Shown in pieces: positions 34,838 through 45,146 of a DNA stretch of 59,090 nt (position 1 is the stretch's first letter; every line of letters begins with the position of its first letter). The position numbers and the translations under genes were made by a program. This DNA comes from Gammaproteobacteria bacterium (GTDB taxonomy: Bacteria > Pseudomonadota > Gammaproteobacteria > UBA9339). Below the pieces are notes generated by a model that searched no databases, was not told the origin of the DNA, and saw nothing but the letters and a program-made list of their open reading frames with translations. The stretch spans positions 1-59,090 of the forward strand of contig JAFGXA010000052.1 in assembly GCA_016936855.1 (NCBI GenBank). Direction: 5' to 3'.

Positions 34838-35986
34838 ATGTATAATCGCTTAATCAACATAGATCACAATATGACCGACAGCATCATGCTGTTTGGCCCG
34901 AGAGGAACTGGCAAAACCTACTGGTTAAAACAGCAATTCCCCAACAACCTGTTTTTTGATTTACTACACAGCGAAACCTATTTAGAACTCTCAGCCAACC
35001 CAAGCCTTCTGGAAAATAGAATACCAAACGCTTACGACGGCTGGATTATTCTAGATGAAATCCAAAAAATCCCTGCATTACTTAACGAAGTACACAGATT
35101 AATTGAGCACAAAAAACTACGCTTTATCTTAACCGGCTCCAGCGCAAGATCTCTCAGACGTAAAGGCGTAAACCTACTAGCTGGAAGAGCATTAACATAC
35201 CACATGCACCCATTAACAGCCCAAGAGCTAAGCGATGATTTTGACCTACACTATGCTCTGCAATACGGAACGCTTCCCAAGGCATATCAAACAAAAAAAC
35301 CAACCAATTATTTAAAAAGTTACGTAAAAACTTATTTGAAAGAAGAAGTGCAGCAAGAAGCATTAACCCGCAATCTAAATTTATTCACCAGATTTCTGAC
35401 CGTAGCCAGTTTTACGCAAGGAGAAGTTTTAAATTACACCAATATAGCAAGAGAAATTGGCAGCAATCGCCAAACCGTAACTAATTTTTTTGAAATCCTT
35501 GAAGACATCCTTATTGCCAGCAGAATCCCAATCTTCAACAAAAGGGCAAAACGCGACTTAATTGCTCAGCCAAAGTTTTATTATTTTGACACTGGAGTTT
35601 TCCGCGTAATCCGCCCAAGAGGACCACTAGATAGCGATGAAGAATTAAGCGGCGCCTCCTTGGAAACACTGTTTTTACAACAAGCTAGAGCTATTAATGA
35701 TTATTTAGAATTAAACTATGAAATATATTATTGGCGCACTCACTATCAGCACGAAGTAGATTTTGTTTTTTACGGACCTCACGGGCTTCTCGCTTTTGAA
35801 ATTAAACGCAAACAACAATTAACATCTAAAGACTTCCGTGGGATCAAACTTTTTAAAAACGACTATCCGATGGCTAGTTGTTATGTCATATATGGTGGGC
35901 ACCGAAAATATTTTGAACAAAATATACAGGTAATACCATTCGAAGAAACTATCCTTAATCTCCAACAACTTCTAAGCGCACCATAA
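34838..35986 (+). CDS. AAA-family ATPase with DUF4143 C-terminal domain
   Basis: 382 aa. Walker A in FGPRGTGKTYWL (about 20-30), Walker B in GWIILDEIQKIP, and sensor-like FILTGSSARSLRRKG; then the YLKTYLKEEVQ and winged-helix-like region, and a C-terminal nuclease-like domain with Glu-Ile-Lys in LLAFEIKRK (DUF4143). Members of this family are widespread, often horizontally acquired, and of unclear function. Single gene after two hairpins; its last 15 bp overlap the convergent envC. No partner toxin is adjacent. Confidence 0.9.
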   Translation: MYNRLINIDHNMTDSIMLFGPRGTGKTYWLKQQFPNNLFFDLLHSETYLELSANPSLLENRIPNAYDGWIILDEIQKIPALLNEVHRLIEHKKLRFILTGSSARSLRRKGVNLLAGRALTYHMHPLTAQELSDDFDLHYALQYGTLPKAYQTKKPTNYLKSYVKTYLKEEVQQEALTRNLNLFTRFLTVASFTQGEVLNYTNIAREIGSNRQTVTNFFEILEDILIASRIPIFNKRAKRDLIAQPKFYYFDTGVFRVIRPRGPLDSDEELSGASLETLFLQQARAINDYLELNYEIYYWRTHYQHEVDFVFYGPHGLLAFEIKRKQQLTSKDFRGIKLFKNDYPMASCYVIYGGHRKYFEQNIQVIPFEETILNLQQLLSAP

Positions 35987-37087
35987 ACTTGGATTAATTG
36001 CTTCTCCATTTTTGCGCAAAGCAAAATACAAACCATACTTAGTGAAGCCGCCGCTTTCTCCTACAGCAGCAATCGGCTCTCCAGCATGTACAATATCCCC
36101 AACCTTCTTATACAGAAATTCATTTCTGCCATATAAGCTCATATACCCATGACCATGATTAATAATCAATAATAACCCATAACCATCTAACCATTCTGAA
36201 AACACGACTTTACCATTTGCAATAGCACGTATTGTTGCGCCCTCTTTTGCTTCAATTACCACTCCATTGCGTCGCAATTGACTATGAGCAATCTTTTCAC
36301 CAAATTTCTCAACCACATGCCCAGCCACTGGCCAATATAGTTTATGCTTAAGCTTACTTAATGGAGTAGCAAATATTTCGGCTGTAGCCTCACTACGTAA
36401 TCTTGCCAAAACTTTTTCTAACGCTTTTTTGTCAGAAATTAATGAAACCAGTTTTTTCTGATCGCTATTTAATTTCTCATTCATTTTTCCCAAGAGATGC
36501 GACCTATCATATTTCACTGCACTTAGTTCTTGATAAGTTTTACGTTGTTCTTGGGCTGTTTTTTGCAGTGCAACCAAATGGTTAGTTCGCTCTTTTTTAT
36601 TATTTGCGATTTCATTTAGAATTACACTAATACTACGCAATCTATTAAATCTATATTTTTGCAAAAAACGATTATATGTAATCAGTCGATTAATCATTAT
36701 CGGGTCTTCACCACTTAATAATATTTTTAAGTAACTTTTTCTACTAAGCACATATACAGCCCTCAGCTCTGATGCCAAATACTGCTTTTGTTGCAATAAT
36801 CGCACTTGATTTTCGTGATTTTGCCAATTTAAATAACGTAAATCCTGCTGTAATTGCTCAATTCTTTTATAGGTATTACGTAACTTAATATGCAATCCAG
36901 CAGCTTTAATTTCTAATGTCTTTAGTTGGTTCTTGAGTGATGACTGTTTCTTATGTACATGAAAAATTCTATTTTTCAAAAAATTAATTGAATCTAAAAT
37001 AGAATGTAATTTACTTTCTACACTACCAGCATAAGCAGATGTGCTAATTAATAGCAAAAAAAATATTATTTTGCGAAGTAATGCCAA
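35972..37087 (-). CDS. envC: Murein hydrolase activator EnvC (degenerate LytM)
   Basis: 371 aa. Signal peptide (1-20, after SAYA), a long coiled coil (about 30-230) and a C-terminal M23/LytM domain (about 250-371): RRNGVVIEAKEGATIRAIANGK and GYGLLLIINHGHGYMSLYGRN. The zinc-binding His-x3-Asp of active M23 peptidases is lost (the position reads RRNGVVI), as in EnvC, which activates AmiA/AmiB amidases at the septum rather than cutting itself. It lies 5 bp after gpmI, the conserved gpmI-envC pair. Confidence 0.93.
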   Translation of the reverse strand: MALLRKIIFFLLLISTSAYAGSVESKLHSILDSINFLKNRIFHVHKKQSSLKNQLKTLEIKAAGLHIKLRNTYKRIEQLQQDLRYLNWQNHENQVRLLQQKQYLASELRAVYVLSRKSYLKILLSGEDPIMINRLITYNRFLQKYRFNRLRSISVILNEIANNKKERTNHLVALQKTAQEQRKTYQELSAVKYDRSHLLGKMNEKLNSDQKKLVSLISDKKALEKVLARLRSEATAEIFATPLSKLKHKLYWPVAGHVVEKFGEKIAHSQLRRNGVVIEAKEGATIRAIANGKVVFSEWLDGYGLLLIINHGHGYMSLYGRNEFLYKKVGDIVHAGEPIAAVGESGGFTKYGLYFALRKNGEAINPSLWCA

Positions 37088-37092
37088 AAAAA

Positions 37093-38637
37093 TTAGCCCC
37101 TAATTTTCACCAAAACTTTGCCTGTCATCTCTTCAGGTATCATAAGGCCCATCAAATATAGCATCGTTGGCGCTACATCAATCAAACCTCCATCACTATG
37201 AGTGATATCTGCGTCTCTACCAACATAAATAAACGGTACAGGGGAAACAGTATGTGCGGTTTGAACTTGCCCAGTTTCAGAGTTGAGCATTTTTTCTGCA
37301 TTACCATGGTCTGCAATCACAATCAATTCACCACCAACATCTTTCAATGCTTTTACTACTCGGCCCAATACTTGATCAACAACTTCCAGCGCGGCAACAG
37401 TTGCTTCAAACACACCAGTGTGACCCAGCATATCTGGATTAGCAAAATTACCCATAATTGCATCATATTTACCAGATTTGATAGCTGCTATTAATTTCTC
37501 AGCGACAATTAATACGCTCATCTCTGGCTGCAAATCATATGTCGCAACCTTAGGCGATGGCACTAAAATGCGATCTTCATTTTTAAACTCTTTTTCCTCG
37601 CCACCATTCAAAAAGAAGGTAACATGCGCATACTTTTCAGTTTCGGCAATACGTAACTGTGTTAAATTATGATCAGCAACAACCTGCCCCAAAACATTTG
37701 TTAACTCCAAGGGTGGGAAAGCCACATTAACCGTCAAATCGGCCGCATACTGGGTTAGGGTTACATATTCGCTAAGACTTGGTTTTGCTTGACGTGTAAA
37801 GCCACTAAAATCATTATCGGTAAATGCATGAGATATTTCTCTACCACGATCAGCTCTAAAATTCATAAATACAACAACATCACCACTTTCAACTATTACA
37901 GGCTTTTCACCACCTCTGTGAATACATGTTGGCTGTACAAATTCGTCAGTTTCCCCTCGCTCATAAGCCATACTCAACGCATCAATAGCCCTTTCTACGT
38001 GAAATTCGCTTTTACCTAAAGTTAGCATGTCATATGCTTGCTCAACTCTTTCCCATCTTTTATCACGATCCATTGCATAAAAACGTCCACTTATTGAGGC
38101 AATTTTACCGACGTCCAATTCCGCAAAAGTCTTTTCAAGTTCCTTGATATAAATCGCTGCGGATTTTGGTGGTGTATCACGACCATCTAAAAAAGCGTGC
38201 ATGTACAATTTTTTAATTCCCTTGTCCGCAGCTAATTTCATCATGGCCTGAATATGACGCAGGTGACTATGAATCCCTCCATTAGATAACAACCCAAACA
38301 CATGTAAAGCCTTATCAGTGCCAACAACTTTATCTACTGCATCATTTAAAACAGGGTTTAAAAAGAGCTCGCCATTATCTACAGCCATGTTGATACGCGT
38401 TAAATCCTGCGGAGCCAAGCGACCAGCACCAATGTGCAAATGCCCAACCTCAGAATTACCCATTTGCCCTTCTGGCAAACCAACTGCTAAACCAGATGCT
38501 TTCAACAAAGTATGAGGGCATTCCTTCCACAAATTATCGAAATTCGGGGTATGCGCCGCCTTAATCGCATTGCCTTTAGTCTCTTCACTATAACCCCAAC
38601 CGTCTAACACTAATAACATTACTGGCCTATGCTGCAT
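37093..38637 (-). CDS. gpmI: 2,3-bisphosphoglycerate-independent phosphoglycerate mutase
   Basis: Mn-dependent mutase interconverting 3- and 2-phosphoglycerate. Seen: VMLLVLDGWGYS with the first metal Asp, GNSEVGHLHIGAGR with the catalytic Ser in MGNSEVGH, HAFLDGRDTPP, SISGRFYAMDRDKRWERV, and ADHGNAEKM plus HTVSPVPFIYV. The ATG at 38637 gives MQHRPVMLL; a GAGG box supports it. 514 aa, full length. Upstream 38638-38858 is a 221-bp gap with no gene that I can see. Followed directly by envC. Confidence 0.98.
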   Translation of the reverse strand: MQHRPVMLLVLDGWGYSEETKGNAIKAAHTPNFDNLWKECPHTLLKASGLAVGLPEGQMGNSEVGHLHIGAGRLAPQDLTRINMAVDNGELFLNPVLNDAVDKVVGTDKALHVFGLLSNGGIHSHLRHIQAMMKLAADKGIKKLYMHAFLDGRDTPPKSAAIYIKELEKTFAELDVGKIASISGRFYAMDRDKRWERVEQAYDMLTLGKSEFHVERAIDALSMAYERGETDEFVQPTCIHRGGEKPVIVESGDVVVFMNFRADRGREISHAFTDNDFSGFTRQAKPSLSEYVTLTQYAADLTVNVAFPPLELTNVLGQVVADHNLTQLRIAETEKYAHVTFFLNGGEEKEFKNEDRILVPSPKVATYDLQPEMSVLIVAEKLIAAIKSGKYDAIMGNFANPDMLGHTGVFEATVAALEVVDQVLGRVVKALKDVGGELIVIADHGNAEKMLNSETGQVQTAHTVSPVPFIYVGRDADITHSDGGLIDVAPTMLYLMGLMIPEEMTGKVLVKIRG

Positions 38638-38858
38638 AATAATACCTCTATCTTTCCAAAAACCCCCATTATCCAAGGATAATACCAAAGGGGTCAAGTC
38701 TCTACTTGCGACAATAAAAAATCACCAACCATAAACTGCACTGAACCAATAAAAGTTTATGGGTAATAATATGCTCTGGACTTGCAATTCCGAACCCTAC
38801 CCCCCAATATACAAGGTATGTTAGCAGGATGGATAACCAATAAATTACAATCATTGAA

Positions 38859-40139
38859 ATGAACACAATCAATAAATTTCAGCCACTAGCTGATCGCTTG
38901 CGGCCCCAAAACCTAGAAAAATTTTTCGGGCAAAGCCATCTACTTGCTCCAGGCAAACCGCTTTATCAAGCAATCAAAAGCGGGCTTTTACACTCGATGA
39001 TACTCTGGGGACCACCTGGCACAGGTAAAACAACGTTAGCCAATATGTTAGCCCAAGCTGCCAATGCGCGTATTGAAAAATTATCCGCAGTACTGGCTGG
39101 AGTGAAAGATATCCGCAGCTGTGTAGAAAGAGCTGAAGAAGCGCTTGAAGTAAATCATCAACGTACTATTTTATTTGTCGATGAAGTACATCGCTTTAAT
39201 AAATCACAACAAGATGCGTTTTTACCACATGTTGAAAGTGGTTTATTAACCCTAATCGGCGCTACCACCGAAAATCCGTCGTTTGAATTAAATAACGCGC
39301 TACTTTCCCGTTGCCGAACTTATGTTTTAAAAGACTTAGATGGAAATGAATTAGCAAAAATACTAGATAATGCATTAAAAACTGGCTTAAATGAAAAAAA
39401 TATAGAAATATCACTCGAAGGAATTAAGCTCTTAATTGCATCAGCTGATGGAGATGCTAGAAGATTACTCAATCACCTGGAAATTTGTGCTGATTTTGCG
39501 GAAAAAAATGGCACAAAAAAAATTATTACCGAAAACATCATTAAAGAAATTTTGACGCATTCTTTACGCCGCTTTGATAAAAATGGTGAAGATTTTTACA
39601 ACCAAATTTCAGCCCTACATAAAGCAGTACGTGGCTCGGACCCGGATGCAGCTCTTTATTGGCTGTGTCGCATGTTAGATGGTGGTTGTGATCCTAAATA
39701 TATAGCTAGAAGAATAATCCGCATAGCTAGTGAAGACATTGGTAATGCTGACCCACGAGCGCTAGAAATTACGCTTAATGCTGCCCTTGTTTATGATCGA
39801 TTAGGCTCTCCAGAAGGTGAGTTAGCATTAGCTCAAGCGGTAATATATTTATCAGTTGCTGCAAAAAGTAATGCGGCATATATGGCTTTCAATGAAGCCA
39901 TGAACGATGCTAAAAAATCCGGATCTTTAGAAGTTCCTTTGCATATCCGCAACGCACCAACTAAACTAATGAAAGAATTGGGTTATGGCAAAAACTATCG
40001 TTATGCTCACGATGAGGTAGATGCTTATGCTGCAGGAGAAAATTACTTTCCAGAGAAACTCAGTAAACGACAATATTATCATCCAACCGATCGCGGCCTA
40101 GAGATCAAAATCAAAGAAAAACTGGAATCCTTGTCATGA
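38859..40139 (+). CDS. rarA: Replication-associated recombination protein A (AAA+ ATPase)
   Basis: MgsA/RarA clamp-loader-like ATPase acting at stalled forks. [22 protein letters not shown]-terminus is given here only in part ([15 protein letters not shown]), Walker [10 protein letters not shown] near 50-58, Walker [17 protein letters not shown], and sensor [11 protein letters not shown]. The C-terminal tetramerisation domain shows [15 protein letters not shown] and [19 protein letters not shown]. 426 aa against 447 in E. coli. First gene of rarA-crcB-gspI-like, where serS is the usual neighbour of rarA; here crcB overlaps by 4 bp. Confidence 0.97.
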   Translation: MNTINKFQPLADRLRPQNLEKFFGQSHLLAPGKPLYQAIKSGLLHSMILWGPPGTGKTTLANMLAQAANARIEKLSAVLAGVKDIRSCVERAEEALEVNHQRTILFVDEVHRFNKSQQDAFLPHVESGLLTLIGATTENPSFELNNALLSRCRTYVLKDLDGNELAKILDNALKTGLNEKNIEISLEGIKLLIASADGDARRLLNHLEICADFAEKNGTKKIITENIIKEILTHSLRRFDKNGEDFYNQISALHKAVRGSDPDAALYWLCRMLDGGCDPKYIARRIIRIASEDIGNADPRALEITLNAALVYDRLGSPEGELALAQAVIYLSVAAKSNAAYMAFNEAMNDAKKSGSLEVPLHIRNAPTKLMKELGYGKNYRYAHDEVDAYAAGENYFPEKLSKRQYYHPTDRGLEIKIKEKLESLS

Positions 40140-40528
40140 TAATCTTAATAAAAGAAATTTTGGTTATTGCCATAGGCGGCGCCTTTGGTTCCGCCGCACG
40201 ATTTTTGGTAGCAAGATTAATACAAATTCACACACAAAATATATTTGGCGCTTCATACGGGATTTTGACCGTAAATACTGTTGGATCTTTTCTAATAGGA
40301 TTTTTGTCCATTATTTTAATCGAAAAATTTAAAATAAACCCATTATGGCAACTGGCAATTTTAGTAGGTTTTTTAGGTGGTTTTACAACTTTTTCAAGCT
40401 TCTCCTTGGATGTTATCAACATAATTCGGGATGGATATAACCTAATTGCAGCAAGCTTTATCATGGGAAATATAGCACTATGCCTTCTTGCCGCCTGGCT
40501 CGGAATCTTAATTGGCTCAAAAATATGA
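40136..40528 (+). CDS. crcB: Fluoride ion channel CrcB/Fluc
   Basis: 130 aa, four membrane segments. Signature GGAFGSAARFLVARL, ILTVNTVGSFLIGFL with the pore Asn, and GFLGGFTTFSSFS with the Na+-site and Phe-box. Forms a dual-topology dimer exporting F-. Its ATG overlaps the rarA stop (ATGA), so it is translated by coupling. No fluoride riboswitch is possible in this arrangement. Confidence 0.97.
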   Translation: MIILIKEILVIAIGGAFGSAARFLVARLIQIHTQNIFGASYGILTVNTVGSFLIGFLSIILIEKFKINPLWQLAILVGFLGGFTTFSSFSLDVINIIRDGYNLIAASFIMGNIALCLLAAWLGILIGSKI

Positions 40529-40866
40529 CAGATAAAAGCGCTGGATTTACCTTAATCGAAGTAATAGTTGCTATGGCAATTTTGGCTATTGGCCTTACAG
40601 CAATCGTTATTACCATAAATAATGGCGTTAAAAATAGCGCAAAAATTAAAACCAGAATTATAGCAAATCAAGTTGCTGAAGAAGCAATCAGAGACCCATA
40701 CCGCCCGGAAAAAATAAACATGCTAAATAAAAGCTGGTATATAACTTATAAACAACAAAATACCAATAATAACACTATAAAAAAATTAACTGTCTCGGTC
40801 ACAGAGAATCCCAACAAAAAACCAATAGTCAATCTTACAACCTTTCAGAATCCAAATAATCAGTAA
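40525..40866 (+). CDS. Type II secretion minor pseudopilin (GspI-like), orphan
   Basis: 113 aa from the ATG at 40525, which overlaps the crcB TGA. Prepilin leader MTDKSAG followed by FTLIEVIVAMAILAIGLTAIV, with cleavage after Gly and Glu at position 5. Then a short periplasmic domain with RIIANQVAEEAI, matching GspI rather than GspG or H. No other gsp genes are in the window, whereas gsp genes are usually together; in some intracellular gammaproteobacteria they are dispersed. Could also be a lone type IV pilin-like protein. The longer frame from 40480 lies in crcB and is rejected. Confidence 0.8.
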   Translation: MTDKSAGFTLIEVIVAMAILAIGLTAIVITINNGVKNSAKIKTRIIANQVAEEAIRDPYRPEKINMLNKSWYITYKQQNTNNNTIKKLTVSVTENPNKKPIVNLTTFQNPNNQ

Positions 40867-40960
40867 ATTTAAGAATATTAATATTTTTAAAACCGCTCTG
40901 AGTTTCCCCATTATAGAGCAGGCTCTAGTTTACGGTTAATATAAGTCATGCCAGCCACCT

Positions 40961-40996
40961 TTATGCAAAATTGCACTCCAAATGCAATTTGGCATA
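40961..40996. terminator. Imperfect hairpin between the pseudopilin gene and glmS
   Basis: TTATGCAAAATTGCA...TGCAATTTGGCATAA, a long inverted repeat with one side-bulge in the 160-bp convergent gap. Probably the shared terminator of both converging units; no strong T-run, so not certain. Confidence 0.5.
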
Positions 40997-41026
40997 AAAT
41001 TACATGAAAAATCAACTAAAACAATA

Positions 41027-42856
41027 TTACTCAACAGTGACTGATTTTGCTAAATTACGCGGCTGGTCAACATCAGTACCTTTAATTAGAGCGACGTGAT
41101 AAGCCAAGAGTTGCAGTGGTATAATATGCGCAATTGGCGCTATATATTTTGCTACAGCCGGCATATTGATAACCAAAAGATCTTTTTCTGAAGGAATAGA
41201 CACACCATCATCGGCAAATATAATTAATTTTCCGCTTCTGGCTTGCACTTCGTGTATATTAGAAATCAATTTATCTATTAAGTTATTATGCGGCGCAACC
41301 ACTACAACCGGCATGCCAGCTTCAATCAAAGCCAAGGGACCATGCTTGAGTTCACCAGAAGGATATGCTTCAGCGTGCAAATAAGATATTTCTTTAAGCT
41401 TCAATGCTCCTTCCATAGCTATAGGAAAATGAATTCCACGACCCAAGAAGAAGGCATGATCTTTATCTGCAAAAAGTGGAGCAAGTCGACTAATAGAGCG
41501 ATCAAGCGCCAACATTTTATTTATTACGTCAGGCAAATCATGCAATTGAGCAACCAATTCAGCCTCTTTTTTAAACTCAGGCAAACGATGCTTAGCTAAA
41601 GAAATAGTAAGCAATAATAGCGCTGTCAACTGCGTAGTAAATGCCTTGGTTGAGGCAACGCCAATTTCTGGCCCAGCTTTAGTTGTGAGCAATAAATCGG
41701 ATTCTCTACTCAAAGAACTCTCAGCAACATTGCAAATAGCTAACGAATGTTTATAACCTAATTTATTAGCCCTACGCAATGCCTCCAAAGTATCAGCCGT
41801 TTCTCCAGATTGAGAAATCGTAATAAATAATGTATCTGGCTCAACTACCACATCACGATAACGAAACTCACTAGCAACCTCTATATTGGTTGGAAGTTTG
41901 GCAATCCCCTCTAACCAATATTTAGCAACAAAACCTGCATAAAAACTTGTGCCACAAGCGGTAATTTGAACTCTTTTAATTTTAGAAAAAATCTTTGCTG
42001 CTTTCTCACCAAAGGCATTATCTAAAATATGGTTTTTCCCAATTCTTTCAAGCAAACAGTTTTGTATAGCATCTGACTGCTCAAAAATTTCCTTCTCCAT
42101 ATAGTGGCGAAATTCACCCTTATCCATACTATCAGCACTAATTTTTGATGAACTAATTTTTCTAGATACAGGAGTATTTTTAAGATCATAAATGGATACT
42201 TTTTCCAAAGTAATTTCAGCAATATCACCCTCTTCTAAGTAAATAAAATTTTGTGCAAACTGCGCCAAAGCAATTGGATCGGAACCAATAAAATTTTCCT
42301 CAATACCAATACCAATAACTAATGGACTACCAGATCGAATTGCAATTATGCGATCTTCACTATCAGCACTAATTATGCCAATAGCATAAGCCCCCCTTAA
42401 TTCGGCCCTAACTTTTTTACAAGCTTCAAGCAAATTATCGGTTTTTTGCAGGTATTGATTAACAAGATGGACAATAACTTCAGAATCGGTTTTTGAATGA
42501 AACCGACAACCTTCAGCCAAAAGTTTTTCACGCAATTCAACATAATTTTCAATAATGCCATTGTGCACAATAGCTACATTCCCAGCGACGTGCGGATGAG
42601 CATTCTTTAAAAGCGGCTTACCATGTGTTGCCCATCTAGTATGGGCAATACCAATTTTGCCTTTAATATCTTTTTCGATAGATAAATCTACTAACTTCTT
42701 TACTCTACCCTCGATGCGCAATCTTTTTAGATGATGATATTTATTAATTACAGCAAATCCAGCTGAGTCATAACCACGATATTCTAGTTTTTTTAAACCC
42801 TCTAACAAAAGTGGCGTAACATTTCTCCGCGATATAGCCCCGACAATTCCACACAT
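41027..42856 (-). CDS. glmS: Glucosamine-fructose-6-phosphate aminotransferase
   Basis: Makes glucosamine-6-phosphate from fructose-6-phosphate and glutamine, the first step toward UDP-GlcNAc. The glutaminase domain starts with Cys2 (MCGIVGAI); HTRWATHGKP and HNGIIENY follow. Two SIS domains bear ACGTSFYAG, SQSGETADT and the C-terminal HGPLALIEAGMP and AKSVTVE. 609 aa equals E. coli length. It follows glmU by 2 bp, the usual glmU-glmS pair. Confidence 0.98.
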   Translation of the reverse strand: MCGIVGAISRRNVTPLLLEGLKKLEYRGYDSAGFAVINKYHHLKRLRIEGRVKKLVDLSIEKDIKGKIGIAHTRWATHGKPLLKNAHPHVAGNVAIVHNGIIENYVELREKLLAEGCRFHSKTDSEVIVHLVNQYLQKTDNLLEACKKVRAELRGAYAIGIISADSEDRIIAIRSGSPLVIGIGIEENFIGSDPIALAQFAQNFIYLEEGDIAEITLEKVSIYDLKNTPVSRKISSSKISADSMDKGEFRHYMEKEIFEQSDAIQNCLLERIGKNHILDNAFGEKAAKIFSKIKRVQITACGTSFYAGFVAKYWLEGIAKLPTNIEVASEFRYRDVVVEPDTLFITISQSGETADTLEALRRANKLGYKHSLAICNVAESSLSRESDLLLTTKAGPEIGVASTKAFTTQLTALLLLTISLAKHRLPEFKKEAELVAQLHDLPDVINKMLALDRSISRLAPLFADKDHAFFLGRGIHFPIAMEGALKLKEISYLHAEAYPSGELKHGPLALIEAGMPVVVVAPHNNLIDKLISNIHEVQARSGKLIIFADDGVSIPSEKDLLVINMPAVAKYIAPIAHIIPLQLLAYHVALIKGTDVDQPRNLAKSVTVE

Positions 42857-42858
42857 AA

Positions 42859-44223
42859 TTATTTCCTCTTCTTAGGCCGTTGCCAACGCTCAACTGTCAT
42901 TTGTTTCGATCTTGCGATAGTAAGCTTGCCTTCTGGTGCGTCATCAGTAACTGTTGAACCTGCAGCAATAGTGGCATTTTTACCGATAGTAACAGGGGCT
43001 ACTAATTGACAATTGGAACCGACAAAGGCTCCGTCCTGAACAATTGTTTGATTCTTATTCACACCATCGTAATTACAAGTAATTGTCCCAGCACCAATAT
43101 TTACATTTTCTCCAATTATACTATCACCTATATAACTAAGATGATTTACTTTGCTACCTTTACCAACTTCAGTTTTTTTTAATTCAACAAAATTACCAAT
43201 TTTTGCCTGATTTTTTATATCACTATCAGGACGAATTCTAGCAAATGGACCAATAACACAATCATCACCAATTACACTATCTTCAATAATGGTATTGGCT
43301 AAAACACGAACATTATTACCAATAGTCACATTACGCAAAACAACATTACTTCCTACCGAAACATTATCCCCTAATTTAACCTCTCCCTCTAAAATAATAT
43401 TGCAATCACACTGACAATCTCGCCCAAACCGTAAAGAACCGCGCAAATCAAAACGATTTGGATCTGATAACCCCAAACCCTGTTGCATTAAAAAACCGGC
43501 CTGACGTTTTTGATAATATCTCTCCAACTCAGCCAGCTGAGCCCTATCGTTTATACCTTGAATTGCATAAATATCATTAGTTAAAACAGAATGCATTGGC
43601 CTTCCATCAGCGACCAAAAGTGACACCAAGTCAGTTAAATAGTATTCCTTTTGAGCGTTGTTAGGTTTAACCATGGGAAGATATTCAATAAGCAACTTTA
43701 CCGGCATAGCCATAATGCCTGTGTTAATTTCATTGATCTCTCTTTGCGCGCGCGAGCAGTCTTTATCCTCTACAATAGCCATAATCTGTCTATTGTTATT
43801 ACGCACAATACGTCCAAATCCATAAGGATCATTTAACTCTGCGGTAATTAGCGCAAACTCACTTGGCTTTGACTCTATGAGCTCTATTAATATATCTTTC
43901 CTAATTAACGGCACATCTCCATAAAGAATCAGGACCTGGTTTTTCGAACTCAAATATGGAACTGCCTGAGATACGGCATCAGCAGTACCTAATCGTTTTT
44001 TTTGAACGACCCAGTTAATGTCTTGATCTGCAAACAGCTGTCGCAAATCATCCTCACCAACTTCTGAGCAAACAACATGAATCTTTTTAGGCGACAATTC
44101 TCGCACAGTTTCAACAACATGCTCTAACATTGGCTTACCGCCAACCTTGTGCAGCACCTTGGGAATGCGCGACTTCATCCGCTTACCTTGGCCTGCAGCC
44201 AAAATTACAACTTCTAAATTCAT
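42859..44223 (-). CDS. glmU: Bifunctional UDP-GlcNAc pyrophosphorylase / glucosamine-1-P acetyltransferase
   Basis: Completes UDP-GlcNAc synthesis. N-terminal uridyltransferase: VVILAAGQGKRMKSRIPKVLH, LILYGDVPLI, and NEINTGIMA. C-terminal left-handed beta-helix with hexapeptide repeats (IGDDCVIGPFARIRPDS, GNFVELKKTEVGKGSK, GAGTITCNYDG). 454 aa (456 in E. coli). Feeds the MurG-like enzyme and LPS assembly. The 95-bp gap to the divergent glycosyltransferase presumably holds both promoters. Confidence 0.98.
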   Translation of the reverse strand: MNLEVVILAAGQGKRMKSRIPKVLHKVGGKPMLEHVVETVRELSPKKIHVVCSEVGEDDLRQLFADQDINWVVQKKRLGTADAVSQAVPYLSSKNQVLILYGDVPLIRKDILIELIESKPSEFALITAELNDPYGFGRIVRNNNRQIMAIVEDKDCSRAQREINEINTGIMAMPVKLLIEYLPMVKPNNAQKEYYLTDLVSLLVADGRPMHSVLTNDIYAIQGINDRAQLAELERYYQKRQAGFLMQQGLGLSDPNRFDLRGSLRFGRDCQCDCNIILEGEVKLGDNVSVGSNVVLRNVTIGNNVRVLANTIIEDSVIGDDCVIGPFARIRPDSDIKNQAKIGNFVELKKTEVGKGSKVNHLSYIGDSIIGENVNIGAGTITCNYDGVNKNQTIVQDGAFVGSNCQLVAPVTIGKNATIAAGSTVTDDAPEGKLTIARSKQMTVERWQRPKKRK

Positions 44224-44318
44224 TGGTAGATGCTAGCCGTTTTACTGGGCAGCGGTCAAGTCTCATAATTATATGCTATAGACTTAACCTACAAGCCATT
44301 GATAAAATCAACATCATT

Positions 44319-45146
44319 ATGAATAAAATACCAAATATTTCCGTAATCGTCAGTACCTATAACAGACCCGAGGCACTAAAGTTAGTTCTGCTAGCACTTA
44401 ATGCACAAGAGGGAAATCATAAATTTGAGGTTGTAGTAGCAGATGACGGATCAACCGTTGAAACAAAATATCTGATCAAAAATATGCGAAAACTAGTAAA
44501 TTACGACCTAAAGTATGTATGGCATGAAGATCTAGGGTTTAGAGCAGCCTCCAGCAGAAACAAGGCCGTAAGTATCTCTAAGGGTGATTATCTGATTTTC
44601 CTAGATGGCGATTGTTTGCCGCGTAACAATTTCATAAAAAACCACTTAAAATTAATAGAAAAAAATTATTTCGTGGCTGGCAACCGCGTCCTTTTAAGTG
44701 AAAAAATCACGAGATATATGCTGGCACATAGAATAAACATTCGCAATTGGCCACTTAGCTCCTGGCTAAAGATGCGTTGGCAAAAAAACCTTAATCGATT
44801 TGTAGCCTTACTTGACTTACCGCTTGCAAAATTACGAAAACTCGGCAGTAACAATTGGCAAAAAGTGAGAACTTGCAATATGGCGGTATCGAGAAAAGAT
44901 TTTTTTCGCGTTAATGGTTTTGATGAAAAATACCAAGGATGGGGTTATGAAGATTCGGATCTTGCGGTGCGCCTGATAAATAGCAACGTAAAGCGTAAAC
45001 TTGGTCACTACGCCACAACTGTTATTCATCTGTGGCATAAAGAAAGTGATCGCTCACAGGAGAATAAAAATCTCACCAGACTACACAAACGCATTCATAA
45101 CAAAACAACACTAGCAGAAAACGGAATATCGCAATATGTCGAGTAG
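44319..45146 (+). CDS. Family 2 glycosyltransferase with galactosyltransferase-type C-terminus
   Basis: 275 aa from the ATG at 44319; a long upstream extension (from 44130) overlaps glmU and has no family match. GT-A fold: ISVIVSTYNRPEALKLVL, the nucleotide-binding VVADDGSTVET, and the metal motif FLDGDCLP. The C-terminal CNMAVSRKDFFRVNGFDE and GWGYEDSDLAVRL belong to the galactosyltransferase-like C domain also seen in capsule and LPS enzymes. Probably adds a sugar to LPS or exopolysaccharide. Its end overlaps the MurG-like gene by 11 bp. Confidence 0.88.
   Translation: MNKIPNISVIVSTYNRPEALKLVLLALNAQEGNHKFEVVVADDGSTVETKYLIKNMRKLVNYDLKYVWHEDLGFRAASSRNKAVSISKGDYLIFLDGDCLPRNNFIKNHLKLIEKNYFVAGNRVLLSEKITRYMLAHRINIRNWPLSSWLKMRWQKNLNRFVALLDLPLAKLRKLGSNNWQKVRTCNMAVSRKDFFRVNGFDEKYQGWGYEDSDLAVRLINSNVKRKLGHYATTVIHLWHKESDRSQENKNLTRLHKRIHNKTTLAENGISQYVE

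Noticed and set aside
36403-36585. Plus-strand 60-aa frame within envC
   Set aside because: Lies opposite the coiled coil of envC; low-complexity shadow.
44130-44318. N-terminal extension of the GT2 gene
   Set aside because: The first 63 residues overlap glmU on the other strand and have no family match; the ATG at 44319 starts the GT2 fold.
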